Shown here: in pieces, positions 1 through 8,556 of the stretch
Layout of the letters: every line of letters begins with the position of its first letter
How positions within the stretch are numbered: position 1 is the first letter of the stretch
Source of the DNA: Lachnospiraceae bacterium
GTDB lineage: Bacteria > Bacillota > Clostridia > Lachnospirales > Lachnospiraceae
Reading direction: 5' to 3'
DNA: 64,000 bases
NCBI GenBank assembly: GCA_015056765.1
Contig: SVFQ01000001.1
Coordinates: 124,001-188,000 of the forward strand
Notes under the pieces: model-generated
The model's input: only the letters and a program-made list of their open reading frames with translations
Databases searched by the model: none
Told to the model about the DNA's origin: nothing
Translations under genes and position numbers: made by a program

Positions 1-235
1 AGTCTCTATGGGTTACATCGTTTTCCGGCATGAGGCCCTTTTCATAAGCATAATCCAGCATTTCCTTCAGGATCTGCTCCAGACTAGCCTCTTTTGCCGT
101 TACATCCTCTTCAATTTCGTCCAGTCCAAAAAGCATCAGCAGCTGATTGGTGGTATAGATTTTATCTTCTTTTTCAATGAGTCCGGTAGAAATACCATAC
201 TCTACCAGGCTTTTGATATTTTCTGTAATTGTCAT
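1..235 (-). CDS. galT: UDP-glucose--hexose-1-phosphate uridylyltransferase, N-terminal part (runs off window)
   Basis: Only the first 78 codons are present; the gene continues beyond position 1. The visible protein begins MTITENIKSLVEYG and contains STGLIEKEDKIYTTNQLL, which resembles the helical N terminus of class II (Firmicute-type) GalT. The enzyme exchanges UMP between UDP-glucose and galactose-1-phosphate in the Leloir pathway. The start at 235 follows an AAGGAAG-like ribosome site just downstream of the galK stop at 250, so the two genes form an operon. The catalytic region is not in view, so the call rests on the N-terminal pattern and on galK next door. Confidence 0.8.
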   Translation of the reverse strand, partial: MTITENIKSLVEYGISTGLIEKEDKIYTTNQLLMLFGLDEIEEDVTAKEASLEQILKEMLDYAYEKGLMPENDVTHRD

Positions 236-249
236 TTCCTTACTTCCTT

Positions 250-1413
250 TTATAACAAAACAGGGCCATCTCCGATTTCTACTACATAGAAGTCTGCCGC
301 ATAGCCGATTTTCTCTAAGTAGGTCTTGCCTACCTGCTCTTTGAAAGCATCGATTGCTTCGTCTTTTACCAAACTTACGGTGCATCCGCCAAAGCCTGCG
401 CCGGTCATACGAGAGCCGATGACGCCGGGCACTTTCCATGCTTCTTCTACTAGGGTATCCAGTTCGATACCGGTTACCTCATAGTCGTCACGAAGGGAAG
501 TGTGAGAATCGTTCATTAATTTACCAAAGGTAGTAATATCGTTTGCTTTCAGCGCAGCTACCGCTTTTAAGGTACGCTGATTCTCATATACCGCGTGTCT
601 TGCTCTTCTCTGGCATACTTCTCTTTCAATCAGACCTACATTTGCTTCAAACTCTTCTTCACTAAGGTCACCTAAAGCTTTGATATCCAGCTTCGTCTGT
701 AACTGTGCCAGTGCTTCTTCGCACTCTGCACGACGCTCGTTGTATTTGCTGTCTCCTAGGCCACGCTTTTTGTTGGAGCAGGTGATGACGATTTTTGCGC
801 CTTCCAGTACGATTGGTGCATATTCAAAGCTTAAATCTGCCGTATCCAGGAAGATAGCATTGTCTTTCTTACCCATGGCAATAGCGAACTGGTCCATGAT
901 ACCGCAGTTTACACCATTGAACTTATTCTCGGAGAACTGGCCAATCAGCGCTAAGTCCTGATTAGAAACCTGGAATCCAAAGAATTCCCTGAGAATAGCA
1001 CCTGTCAGGACTTCTACGGATGCAGAGGAGGAAAGGCCGGAGCCGTTAGGAATATTACCAAAGAGCATCAAATCCATACCGCATGGAATCTCATAGCCCT
1101 TCTCTCCAAAGGCCCACATAACACCCTTTGGATAGTTGGTCCAGTCAGCTTCTTTTTCCGGTTTGATTCCTTTGATGCTGGATTCGATGACACCTAATTC
1201 TTCGAAGTTCATAGAGTAGAAACGAAGCACATCATCGTTTCTCTTTCTAGCCACACCGTAGGTACCGATGGTTAGTGCACAAGGGAAAACATGTCCACCG
1301 TTATAATCTGTGTGTTCTCCAATGAGGTTCACGCGTCCCGGTGCAAAGAATACCTGCACGTCTTTATCATCCCCGAATACTTCTGCAAACTTTGCAATCA
1401 GTTTTTCTTTCAT
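250..1413 (-). CDS. galK: Galactokinase
   Basis: Phosphorylates galactose to galactose-1-phosphate in the cytoplasm, the first committed Leloir step. The 387-residue protein has the galactokinase signature GRVNLIGEHTDYNGG at residues 26-40, the GHMP ATP loop PNGSGLSSSAS near residue 125 and the C-terminal GHMP motif TGAGFGGC. The frame opens further upstream, but the ATG at 1413 is preceded by AAGGAGAAGGAA, an excellent ribosome site, and gives the family's usual N terminus. It is followed 14 bases later by galT. The upstream gap carries paired repeats suited to an AraC-type activator encoded just upstream. Confidence 0.96.
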   Translation of the reverse strand: MKEKLIAKFAEVFGDDKDVQVFFAPGRVNLIGEHTDYNGGHVFPCALTIGTYGVARKRNDDVLRFYSMNFEELGVIESSIKGIKPEKEADWTNYPKGVMWAFGEKGYEIPCGMDLMLFGNIPNGSGLSSSASVEVLTGAILREFFGFQVSNQDLALIGQFSENKFNGVNCGIMDQFAIAMGKKDNAIFLDTADLSFEYAPIVLEGAKIVITCSNKKRGLGDSKYNERRAECEEALAQLQTKLDIKALGDLSEEEFEANVGLIEREVCQRRARHAVYENQRTLKAVAALKANDITTFGKLMNDSHTSLRDDYEVTGIELDTLVEEAWKVPGVIGSRMTGAGFGGCTVSLVKDEAIDAFKEQVGKTYLEKIGYAADFYVVEIGDGPVLL

Positions 1414-1476
1414 TTCCTTCTCCTTATGTATAAAATGCATGTTTTTTGTTTTATCCTAATTTCTAGTGTATCCGCT

Positions 1477-1531
1477 AAAATAGGGCACGAAAAGAAGCTG
1501 ATGTTACATTTACCTGTCAAAATGTTACATT
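1477..1531 (-). promoter_or_regulatory. Candidate AraC-type operator and galK promoter
   Basis: Two identical direct repeats atgttacatt lie at 1501-1510 and 1522-1531, exactly 21 bases apart (two helical turns), at the end of the AraC-family gene. AraC-family proteins commonly bind tandem half-sites at this spacing. On the minus strand a possible -10 TATTTT (1482-1477) sits 17 bases from a poor -35 AACATC (1505-1500) that overlaps the proximal repeat, as expected for an activator-dependent promoter. The repeats are seen directly; the promoter and the regulator pairing are inferred. Confidence 0.5.
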
Positions 1532-2407
1532 CAGCAACTTTTCCATTTGCTCTAGCAGTGCTTTATTCTCTTGTGCCATGTCTTTCTGCATCGTTTTCCG
1601 ATAGTTGCTTGGAGACATTTTCTTTCGTTTTTGGAATGCTTTTGTAAATACCATCGGGTCGCTGTATCCGCAAGATAGCGCGATACTTTCAATGGTCAGA
1701 TCTGTAAGTTGAAGGAGTTCCTCAGCTTTGGTGAGTCGAAATACCGTAAGGAATTCCTGGGGGGACATCTTCAAAGAATTCTGAAACAAGGTGTATAGAT
1801 AGCTTCGATTGAGGCACACATAATTGGCGATGTCCGTTACTTTTATTTGGTTGCAGTAGTTATTCTGAATGTATTCCACTGCCTTTCGTACATACTGGTT
1901 GGCTTTGTCTTCTTCACTTTTGCCGGCAATGGACGCATATTCTGCAATGATAGATAAAAAGATTCCTAAAAGGCCGTTTCTCCGAAGCTCATCAGCCACA
2001 CTATAGGTCTCATGCTCCATCATATCCTTTACCACTTGGTAAAGCTGATCAGACTTATCGCATCGGAATACAGGGTTCTGGGCAGATAGCCCCATGCTTT
2101 GCAGGTATTCTTCCGACAAGGTTCCATCGAATCCTATCCAGATGTATGTCCAAGGTTCTTTCTCGTCTGCCTGGTAAAAGGCCGCCTCATCCGGACAAAT
2201 CAGAAATCCGTAGTCTTTTTCCAAGGGATATTCTTTTCCATTTTGGGAGAAGCGTCCTTTTCCATCTAATACGTAGTGTATGATGTAATGAGGCTTCACC
2301 GCCGGTCCAAAGCTGTGCAGGGGCTGTGTCTTGGACACACCGCAGAAGTTGACGCTAAGGCCTCCTGCACATTCCGGTTTGAAATGTAATTGGTAAGCTT
2401 TTTCCAT
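1517..2407 (-). CDS. AraC-family transcriptional regulator
   Basis: A 296-residue regulator with an N-terminal cupin-like sensing half (about residues 15-160, including HYIIHYVLDGKGRF) and a C-terminal double helix-turn-helix (about 185-280) with the family pattern IALSCGYSDPMVFTKAFQKRKKMSPSNYR, in pieces. It starts two bases before the stop codon region of the upstream kinase gene, with CAGGAG as ribosome site, so the two are translationally close. Being directly upstream of galK with tandem half-sites in the gap, it probably senses a sugar and controls galK-galT. That role is inferred from position; the ligand is unknown. Confidence 0.9.
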   Translation of the reverse strand: MEKAYQLHFKPECAGGLSVNFCGVSKTQPLHSFGPAVKPHYIIHYVLDGKGRFSQNGKEYPLEKDYGFLICPDEAAFYQADEKEPWTYIWIGFDGTLSEEYLQSMGLSAQNPVFRCDKSDQLYQVVKDMMEHETYSVADELRRNGLLGIFLSIIAEYASIAGKSEEDKANQYVRKAVEYIQNNYCNQIKVTDIANYVCLNRSYLYTLFQNSLKMSPQEFLTVFRLTKAEELLQLTDLTIESIALSCGYSDPMVFTKAFQKRKKMSPSNYRKTMQKDMAQENKALLEQMEKLLNVTF

Positions 2408-4150
2408 TTATTCGCTCCTGAGAGAAGCATCAATACACTGCTCCAGCACTGCATTTAAGTCTTCTCTGTTGACAGGCTTTTGTAGTGCTCCGGCTATCTC
2501 TGTATCTTCAAATTCTTTACAGATGATTTCTGCCGGATTGGCTGACAAGGCCACAACGACAGTTTTCTTCCCTTTGTCCTTTTCTAACTCATGAATCTGT
2601 TTCGTCGCCTCTTTGCCATCGATTCCGGGCATATAGTAATCCATGAATACCAGATCAAAGTGTCTACCGGACTTGATGAGCTCTACCGCCTGTTCTCCAC
2701 TTAGGCAAGGAGAAAGCTTCATGCGATAGGGCTTTAATAATTCCGCCAGAACCTGTATATTGGTACGCTTATCATCCACGATAAGGACTCTGGCTTCCGG
2801 TGCCTGAAAACTCGGTTTAAATTTCTCTTTTGTTTTTTCTTTTGGGGCCTCTTCCGTAGAGACGGTTGGGATTTCTACATAGAATACGCTGCCGATACCC
2901 ACGCCACTCTTTGCCCAGATTCTACCTTCCAGAAGCTCCACGTAGTTACGACATACAGCCAGCCCCAGTCCTGTTCCCGTATACTTGATGCGTTCTGCAT
3001 CCGCAGTCTGTGCATACTCTTCGAAAATACGATCTAAATCGGAAGGCGCAATGCCTCGTCCCGTATCCTCTACCTCCAGATGCAGGATTCCCGCGTCTTC
3101 CTCCTTGTCTTTCCAAAGGATACGAACTGTGATTTTACCTTCATCCGTATATTTTAAGGCGTTATTTAAGAGATTTAATAAGATTCTGGTAAAGGCGGTT
3201 CGATCTCCCACGATATACTTAGGTAAGCTTCGATCCAATTCCAGTTTAATTGGAATCTTTTTCTCTACACTAAAGGAGGCTAATCGTATGGTATCTTCTG
3301 TCAGGGCCCTCAAATCTACAGGGCCTTTCTGGATAGTCATTTTATCCGTGTAGATTTTAGAGATATCCAGCAAGGAGTTTACGATTTCCAGCATAGCTTT
3401 GCTGGAGGTATCGATGGTCTCCACGTATTTCCGGGACTCTTCCTCCAAATCCTTTTCCTTCAGAAGGTCTGTTAATCCGCATATGGCATTCAGCGGTGTT
3501 CGAAGTTCATGAGAAAGCTTTGCAAAAAACTTGGTTCGTACCATACTTGTTTGCTCGGCTTCCACCTGCCTAACAATATGTCCGGACAAGGATTTTAACA
3601 GTTCTCGCTCGTATTTGACGATGGATAATGTAATGGCAAATAAGAATACAAACTCAATGGTAAAACCCATCAGATACGATAAAAACCACTGTCTTGCGGT
3701 GAAAATGCTTCCATACTTGGCAATCTGGTCAAAAGACCTGAAGTATAGAGAAGCTGCTAACGCAAAATATCCAATCAGATTCATGATGATGGTAAGCATC
3801 TGATCCACATATAAACAGCTAAATAGCGGTATGAAGGCATAGGAAATATAAATACCGATAGAGGCATTCATGGCCAGCCTCATAATGAGGATTTCTACCA
3901 TCAATAATCCAATAAACTTGGTGAATTCATGCCATTCTTTGTGATGATTCAGCCACCAAATAAAGTGAGAAATCACCACTGTGGTCAAAAAAATCTCCAT
4001 ACAGGATGTATAGCTGATCTGAAAGAACTTCAGCCAGGTACCTACAGCGATTAAAGGTGCCGCTGCATTGGAGAAGAAAATCAGATACATAAATCTTCGA
4101 TTGGTTTTTATGGTATTCTCAACGAAAATCTCTTCAAACGAATGGGTCAC
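2408..4150 (-). CDS. Membrane-bound hybrid histidine kinase with C-terminal receiver
   Basis: A 580-residue protein with several hydrophobic N-terminal segments (about residues 15-190), a HisKA dimerisation helix with the phosphorylated histidine in FFAKLSHELRTPLNA, a HATPase_c domain with TGTGLGLAVC, and a receiver domain at the C terminus (VLIVDDKRTN, with the aspartate in FMDYYMPGIDG). There is no DNA-binding output, so the phosphoryl group probably passes to another protein or the receiver regulates the kinase. Its ATG overlaps the nrdG stop by four bases (ATGA), which implies coupling to nrdG, and the AraC gene follows immediately. No cognate phosphotransfer protein is visible nearby. 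Signal unknown. Confidence 0.92.
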   Translation of the reverse strand: MTHSFEEIFVENTIKTNRRFMYLIFFSNAAAPLIAVGTWLKFFQISYTSCMEIFLTTVVISHFIWWLNHHKEWHEFTKFIGLLMVEILIMRLAMNASIGIYISYAFIPLFSCLYVDQMLTIIMNLIGYFALAASLYFRSFDQIAKYGSIFTARQWFLSYLMGFTIEFVFLFAITLSIVKYERELLKSLSGHIVRQVEAEQTSMVRTKFFAKLSHELRTPLNAICGLTDLLKEKDLEEESRKYVETIDTSSKAMLEIVNSLLDISKIYTDKMTIQKGPVDLRALTEDTIRLASFSVEKKIPIKLELDRSLPKYIVGDRTAFTRILLNLLNNALKYTDEGKITVRILWKDKEEDAGILHLEVEDTGRGIAPSDLDRIFEEYAQTADAERIKYTGTGLGLAVCRNYVELLEGRIWAKSGVGIGSVFYVEIPTVSTEEAPKEKTKEKFKPSFQAPEARVLIVDDKRTNIQVLAELLKPYRMKLSPCLSGEQAVELIKSGRHFDLVFMDYYMPGIDGKEATKQIHELEKDKGKKTVVVALSANPAEIICKEFEDTEIAGALQKPVNREDLNAVLEQCIDASLRSE

Positions 4151-4677
4151 GGATTATCCTCCGACCATAGTATAGTTTCCCCTGCTGCCAGGGACTTCTT
4201 CACATCGATAATGCGCTGATTGGAAGAACCGCGGAACTTCAGCGTGATATCCTTTAGTTCCTGAACAAACTCTCCATCCACCATAACATCAAAGCAATTT
4301 AATAGTCTTTCTGTTTCCGGCCAGGCCTTTCTCATTCGATCAAGGACATCTGTTTCAAAGGTGTACCCGGTGTAGCACCAGATACTTTTCTTTGGAAAGG
4401 TTTCCCTTACTCTTTCTACAAAAGGGGCAAGCACAATTTGATTACTATGCTCCATGGGCTCTCCCCCAAGAATGGTAAAACCTTTGATGTAATCCGGTTT
4501 TAAGCTTTCCATAATAGCGTTTTCCACTTCTTCTGTAAAAGGTTCCCCATAATGGAAATCCCAAGTCATTTCATTAAAGCAGTTCTGACAATGATGGGTA
4601 CAGCCACTGACAAATAAAGATGTCCTTACACCCGGTCCGTTGGCGATATCTGCATACTTAATCTCTCCGTAATACAT
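4147..4677 (-). CDS. nrdG: Anaerobic ribonucleotide reductase activating protein (radical SAM)
   Basis: A 176-residue radical SAM activase that uses a 4Fe-4S cluster and S-adenosylmethionine to form the glycyl radical on NrdD. The cluster cysteines are C26, C30 and C33 in SGCTHHCQNC, and the SAM-binding GGEP motif follows (FTILGGEPME). It lies downstream of nrdD on the same strand, separated by a hairpin with a T run that may reduce its transcription relative to nrdD. Its 3' end overlaps the kinase gene by four bases. Length and motifs are normal for the family. Confidence 0.95.
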   Translation of the reverse strand: MYYGEIKYADIANGPGVRTSLFVSGCTHHCQNCFNEMTWDFHYGEPFTEEVENAIMESLKPDYIKGFTILGGEPMEHSNQIVLAPFVERVRETFPKKSIWCYTGYTFETDVLDRMRKAWPETERLLNCFDVMVDGEFVQELKDITLKFRGSSNQRIIDVKKSLAAGETILWSEDNP

Positions 4678-4714
4678 AATTCCCTCCTTCTTTCTTGTAC
4701 TTTTTCTGTATTTG

Positions 4715-4750
4715 AAAAAAAGATAGAGAATGCATAAGCATTCTCTATCT
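4715..4750 (-). terminator. Intrinsic terminator between nrdD and nrdG
   Basis: A perfect 13-bp inverted repeat (agatagagaatgc at 4721-4733 and its complement at 4738-4750) with a 4-base loop is followed on the minus strand by a run of T (4720-4715). It lies inside the nrdD-nrdG unit and probably lowers nrdG expression or stabilises nrdD mRNA. No good separate nrdG promoter was found in the short remaining gap. Confidence 0.85.
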
Positions 4751-4767
4751 TGTCTGTCTTTGGATGA

Positions 4768-6939
4768 TTATAGGTGAAGAACACGTTCTTTGATTTCCTG
4801 TGTTCTACCCTGATTCCAGAACTGTGTTCCGATGTAACCGCAAGTACGTCTTGCAACATTCATCTTGTCCTGATCAGTATTGCCGCAATTAGGGCATTCC
4901 CATAAGAGTTTTCCATCCTCGTCCTGGATAATCTGGATTTCTCCATCGTATCCACAACACTGGCAGTAATCAGATTTTGTATTTAGCTCTGCATACATAA
5001 TATTATCATAGATGTACTGCATAACCGTCAATACCGCATCTAAGTTATTCTGCATGTTCGGTACTTCTACATAACTGATTGCGCCACCTGGGGAAAGTGC
5101 CTGGAACTGGGATTCAAATTTCAGTTTTTCGAAGGCATCAATCTTTTCTGTTACGTGTACATGATAAGAGTTGGTGATGTAGTTCTTATCTGTAACGCCG
5201 GTGATGACACCAAATCGTTTCTGCAGTGCCTTTGCAAATTTGTAAGTGGTACTCTCTAATGGAGTTCCATACAGGGAGAATGCGATGTTTGTCTCTTCTC
5301 TCCACTTCTTGCATGCATCATTTAATTTCTGCATAACTTCCAATGCAAAAGGTGTAGCTGTTGGATCTGTGTGACTTCTACCGGTCATGTATCTGGTACA
5401 TTCACAAAGTCCGGCATATCCTAAGGAAATGGTTGAATATCCGTTATATAAAAGTTTGTCGATTACTTCACCTTTTTTCAGTCGTGCAAGTGCACCATAC
5501 TGCCAAAGGATTGGAGCCACATCACTTGGTGTTCCTTTTAATCTGTTATGACGAATCATCAGTGCTCTGTAGCACAGATCAAGTCTTTCGTCCAATATCT
5601 TCCAGAACTTTTCTTTTTCGCCGCCGGAGGTACAAGCTACGTCTACCAGGTTGATGGTTACAACACCCTGATTGAATCTTCCATAGAATTTTGGCTTACC
5701 ATCAGCGGTACGTACATCCGGTTCATAAGTCAGGAAGGAACGACATCCCATACAGGTATATACGTTTCCGCCCTTCAGCTCTTTCATGACTTTCGCAGAG
5801 ATGTAGTCCGGAACCATACGTTTTGCAGTACATTTTGCTGCAAGTTTTGTCAGATACCAGTACTTGCTGTCTTCATGTATATTGTCTTCGTCTAATACAT
5901 AGATGAGTTTCGGGAATGCAGGTGTGATATAGACACCCTTTTCATTCTTTACGCCCTTGATACGCTGATTCAGCATTTCTTCAATCATCAGTGCAAGGTC
6001 GTCTCTCATCTGGCCTTCCGGTACTTCATCCAGATACATAAATACTGTGATAAAAGGTGCCTGGCCATTGGTGGTCATCAAGGTAATGACCTGATACTGA
6101 ATCATCTGAACACCACGATTAATTTCTTCTTTTACGCGGATTTCAGCGATTTCATTTACTTTTTCTTCACTGGCATTGATGCCGGCAATTTCTAATTCTT
6201 CTTTTACCTGTCTTCTGAACTTCTCACGGCTGATTTGTACAAACGGTGCTAAGTGGGATAGAGAAATACTCTGTCCACCGTACTGGCTGCTGGCAATCTG
6301 TGCAATAGCCTGAGTAGCGATATTACATGCAGTTGCGAAGCTATGTGGCTTCTCAATCATGGTCTCACTGATTACGGTACCATTCTGCAGCATGTCTTCT
6401 AAGTTAACCAGGCAGCAGTTATGCATATGCTGTGCAAAGTAATCTGCATCATGGAAATGAATCAGACCTTTTTCGTGAGCTTCCACGATATCCGGTGGCA
6501 GAAGGAATCTTCTGGTGATATCCTTACTTACTTCGCCGGCCATGTAGTCACGCTGCACACTATTTACAGTAGGATTCTTGTTGGAGTTTTCTTGCTTTAC
6601 TTCTTCGTTATTACATTCCAGCAAGCTTAAAATCTGCTCATCAGTAGAATTAGATTTACGAACCAAGGCTCTCTTATAACGATAAGTAATATAGCTTCTT
6701 GCCACAGCGAAGGCTCTTTGATTCATGATTTCGTTCTCAACCATATCCTGGATTTCTTCCACGGATAAAGAACGATTAATCTTCTCGCAGTTTCTCAACA
6801 TGTTATCTGCGATGACATCAATCTGCCTGTCTGTCATTCTTTCAGACTCAATTACGCTTAAATTTGCTTTGCGTACAGCGGCGATAATCTTGGAAATATC
6901 ATATGTAACTTCCTGACCGCTTCTCTTGATAATCTTCAT
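4768..6939 (-). CDS. nrdD: Anaerobic ribonucleoside-triphosphate reductase (class III)
   Basis: Reduces ribonucleoside triphosphates to deoxyribonucleotides under anaerobic conditions using a glycyl radical. The 723-residue protein starts with an ATP-cone allosteric domain (about residues 1-95), has the large barrel core, a zinc site formed by CQCCGYDG and CPNCGNTD near the C terminus, and the glycyl radical loop RTCGYIG with the radical glycine near residue 701. The length is typical. The upstream gap has a near-consensus promoter overlapped by two NrdR-like boxes, so repression by NrdR is likely. nrdG lies just downstream beyond a terminator hairpin. Confidence 0.97.
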   Translation of the reverse strand: MKIIKRSGQEVTYDISKIIAAVRKANLSVIESERMTDRQIDVIADNMLRNCEKINRSLSVEEIQDMVENEIMNQRAFAVARSYITYRYKRALVRKSNSTDEQILSLLECNNEEVKQENSNKNPTVNSVQRDYMAGEVSKDITRRFLLPPDIVEAHEKGLIHFHDADYFAQHMHNCCLVNLEDMLQNGTVISETMIEKPHSFATACNIATQAIAQIASSQYGGQSISLSHLAPFVQISREKFRRQVKEELEIAGINASEEKVNEIAEIRVKEEINRGVQMIQYQVITLMTTNGQAPFITVFMYLDEVPEGQMRDDLALMIEEMLNQRIKGVKNEKGVYITPAFPKLIYVLDEDNIHEDSKYWYLTKLAAKCTAKRMVPDYISAKVMKELKGGNVYTCMGCRSFLTYEPDVRTADGKPKFYGRFNQGVVTINLVDVACTSGGEKEKFWKILDERLDLCYRALMIRHNRLKGTPSDVAPILWQYGALARLKKGEVIDKLLYNGYSTISLGYAGLCECTRYMTGRSHTDPTATPFALEVMQKLNDACKKWREETNIAFSLYGTPLESTTYKFAKALQKRFGVITGVTDKNYITNSYHVHVTEKIDAFEKLKFESQFQALSPGGAISYVEVPNMQNNLDAVLTVMQYIYDNIMYAELNTKSDYCQCCGYDGEIQIIQDEDGKLLWECPNCGNTDQDKMNVARRTCGYIGTQFWNQGRTQEIKERVLHL

Positions 6940-6983
6940 TTCCCCAACCTCTTCCTCTCAAAACTACACTATATAAAACGCAT

Positions 6984-7015
6984 AACCGCGTCTACTAAAT
7001 ATTGTAGACGCGGTT
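6984..7015. promoter_or_regulatory. 12-bp inverted repeat spanning the nrdD -10 region
   Basis: aaccgcgtctac at 6984-6995 is repeated in inverse at 7004-7015 with an 8-base centre. It contains the -10 hexamer of the nrdD promoter and reaches the expected transcription start near 6994, so it is placed like a repressor operator rather than an RNA hairpin. It does not match the NrdR box. The binding protein is unknown. Confidence 0.6.
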
Positions 7016-7029
7016 GTAAAAAATGTCAA
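7001..7029 (-). promoter_or_regulatory. nrdD promoter (sigma-A type)
   Basis: On the minus strand TTGACA (7029-7024) is followed after exactly 17 bases by TACAAT (7006-7001), one mismatch from the consensus over both hexamers. Transcription would start near 6994, leaving a leader of about 55 bases before the nrdD ATG at 6939. Confidence 0.8.
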
Positions 7030-7039
7030 TATATAGTGA
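7024..7039. promoter_or_regulatory. NrdR box, proximal
   Basis: tgtcaatatatagtga resembles the NrdR consensus (about ACACWATATNTWGTGT). It overlaps the nrdD -35 hexamer and lies exactly 31 bases from the distal box, a spacing of about three helical turns that is characteristic of NrdR box pairs. The left half is degenerate. Confidence 0.65.
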
Positions 7040-7054
7040 AACTTTTATAAAAAA

Positions 7055-7070
7055 ACACTAAATATAGTGT
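7055..7070. promoter_or_regulatory. NrdR box, distal
   Basis: acactaaatatagtgt has perfectly inverted outer hexamers and fits the NrdR consensus well. Together with the proximal box it suggests control of nrdD by the ATP/dATP-sensing repressor NrdR, whose gene is not in this window. Confidence 0.75.
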
Positions 7071-7104
7071 ATTGACGGAAAACTCCTCCAATTCGTATAT
7101 CGGC

Positions 7105-8511
7105 TTAATCTTCTAAAGACTTTAGCTTTCTCGCCATTAAAACTCCCATAGCAGATGCCATCATAAGTCCTCTGGTCCATCCGCTGGAGTCGCCCAGGCA
7201 GTGTAGACCCTTCACGTTGGTGTTAAGGTCAGTATCCATTTTAACCTTATTGCTATAAAATTTCAATTCCGGAGAATAAAGTAATGTTTCTACTCCTGCA
7301 AAACCGGGTACTACATGATCTACAGCCTGGATAAAGTTAATGATGTTGGTCATTGCTCTATACGGCATGGCTGCTGTGATATCACCTGCTACAGCATCCG
7401 GAAGGGTAGGCTTTACATTAGACTGGGATAATTCTTTTTCCCAGGTTCTCTTTCCATCTAAGATATCACCATATCTTTGTACCAGAATCTGTCCGGCACC
7501 AAGCATATTGGTAAGCTCGCCCACTTTCTGTGCGTACTCGATTGGCTGATTAAAAGGCTCTGTAAAATTATGAGAGCACAAAATCGCCAGGTTGGTGTTA
7601 TTACTCTTTAGGTCTTTGTAAGAGTGTCCGTTTACAACCGCCAGGTCGTTGTCATAGTTTTCCTGGCTGACAAATCCGCCCGGGTTCTGGCAGAAGGTAC
7701 GGACTTTATTCTTAAATGGTCTAGGATATCCAATCAGTTTGGATTCATAGAGGACGTTATTCACATCTTCCATGATTTCATTACGAACTTCCACACGTAC
7801 ACCGATATCTACGGTACCGGGTTTATGTGCCACATCATATTTTGCGCATACCTTTTCTAACCAGTCAGCACCTCTACGACCGGTGGCCACGATGACTTCT
7901 TTACTTTCGATTTCCAGCACGTCGTCATTTCTACCCAGCTTCACTGCTCTAGCTCCGGTACATACACCATCTTTTACCATCAGGTCGTGGCAATCATAAC
8001 CGAAGTAAATCTCTACGCCGTGCTCCTGTAAATAATGCTCAATTTTCAGGTAGATTTCCTGTGCCTTTTCTGTGCCTAAGTGTCTTATCGGACAATCTAC
8101 CAGTCTAAGTCCGGCCTGAATGGCTCTCTTACGGATTTCTTTTACTTTTTCTGTCTGGCCTACACCTTCTACTTTCTCGTCTGCGCCGAACTCCAGATAG
8201 ATGCCGTCAGTATAATCGATCAATTCTTGTGCAAAGTCAGGGCCTACCAGTTCCGGGAAATCACCACCTACATCTCTACTCAGAGACAGCTTTCCATCGG
8301 AAAAGGCACCTGCTCCGGAGAATCCCGTGGTGATATTACATGGTTTACAATTTACACATTTCTTTGTTTTTGACTTAGGGCATTTTCGGTTTTCCATAGC
8401 GCTGCCCTTTTCAATCATGACAATCTTCTGTTTACTACCTAATTTGACCAGCTCCAGTGCAGTAAAGATACCTGCCGGGCCTGCTCCAATAATTACAACA
8501 TCAGCTTTCAT
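7105..8511 (-). CDS. FAD-dependent oxidoreductase of the COG2509 type
   Basis: A 468-residue flavoprotein with an N-terminal dinucleotide-binding motif (VVIIGAGPAGIFTALEL) and the glycine-rich pattern FSGAGAFSDGKL seen in a conserved group of uncharacterised FAD dehydrogenases. A cysteine cluster follows the first strand (CPKSKTKKCVNCKPC at about residues 44-58) and could bind metal or take part in redox chemistry; it is found in this family. The substrate is unknown. It lies between nrdD and a DEAD-box helicase on the same strand with no clear functional link. Confidence 0.85.
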   Translation of the reverse strand: MKADVVIIGAGPAGIFTALELVKLGSKQKIVMIEKGSAMENRKCPKSKTKKCVNCKPCNITTGFSGAGAFSDGKLSLSRDVGGDFPELVGPDFAQELIDYTDGIYLEFGADEKVEGVGQTEKVKEIRKRAIQAGLRLVDCPIRHLGTEKAQEIYLKIEHYLQEHGVEIYFGYDCHDLMVKDGVCTGARAVKLGRNDDVLEIESKEVIVATGRRGADWLEKVCAKYDVAHKPGTVDIGVRVEVRNEIMEDVNNVLYESKLIGYPRPFKNKVRTFCQNPGGFVSQENYDNDLAVVNGHSYKDLKSNNTNLAILCSHNFTEPFNQPIEYAQKVGELTNMLGAGQILVQRYGDILDGKRTWEKELSQSNVKPTLPDAVAGDITAAMPYRAMTNIINFIQAVDHVVPGFAGVETLLYSPELKFYSNKVKMDTDLNTNVKGLHCLGDSSGWTRGLMMASAMGVLMARKLKSLED

Positions 8512-8556
8512 TTCGTTTCTCCTAATTCCTTAATAATTCTCCCTCATAAACGCACT

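Noticed and set aside
1291-1647. A plus-strand frame across the galK-AraC gap
   Set aside because: It overlaps the real ends of both minus-strand genes and the operator repeats; low-complexity, Phe/Leu-rich product with no start signal.
6984-7015. Reading the 12-bp dyad as a terminator or riboswitch stem
   Set aside because: It overlaps the -10 of a near-consensus promoter, so most of it is not transcribed, and no T run follows the stem.
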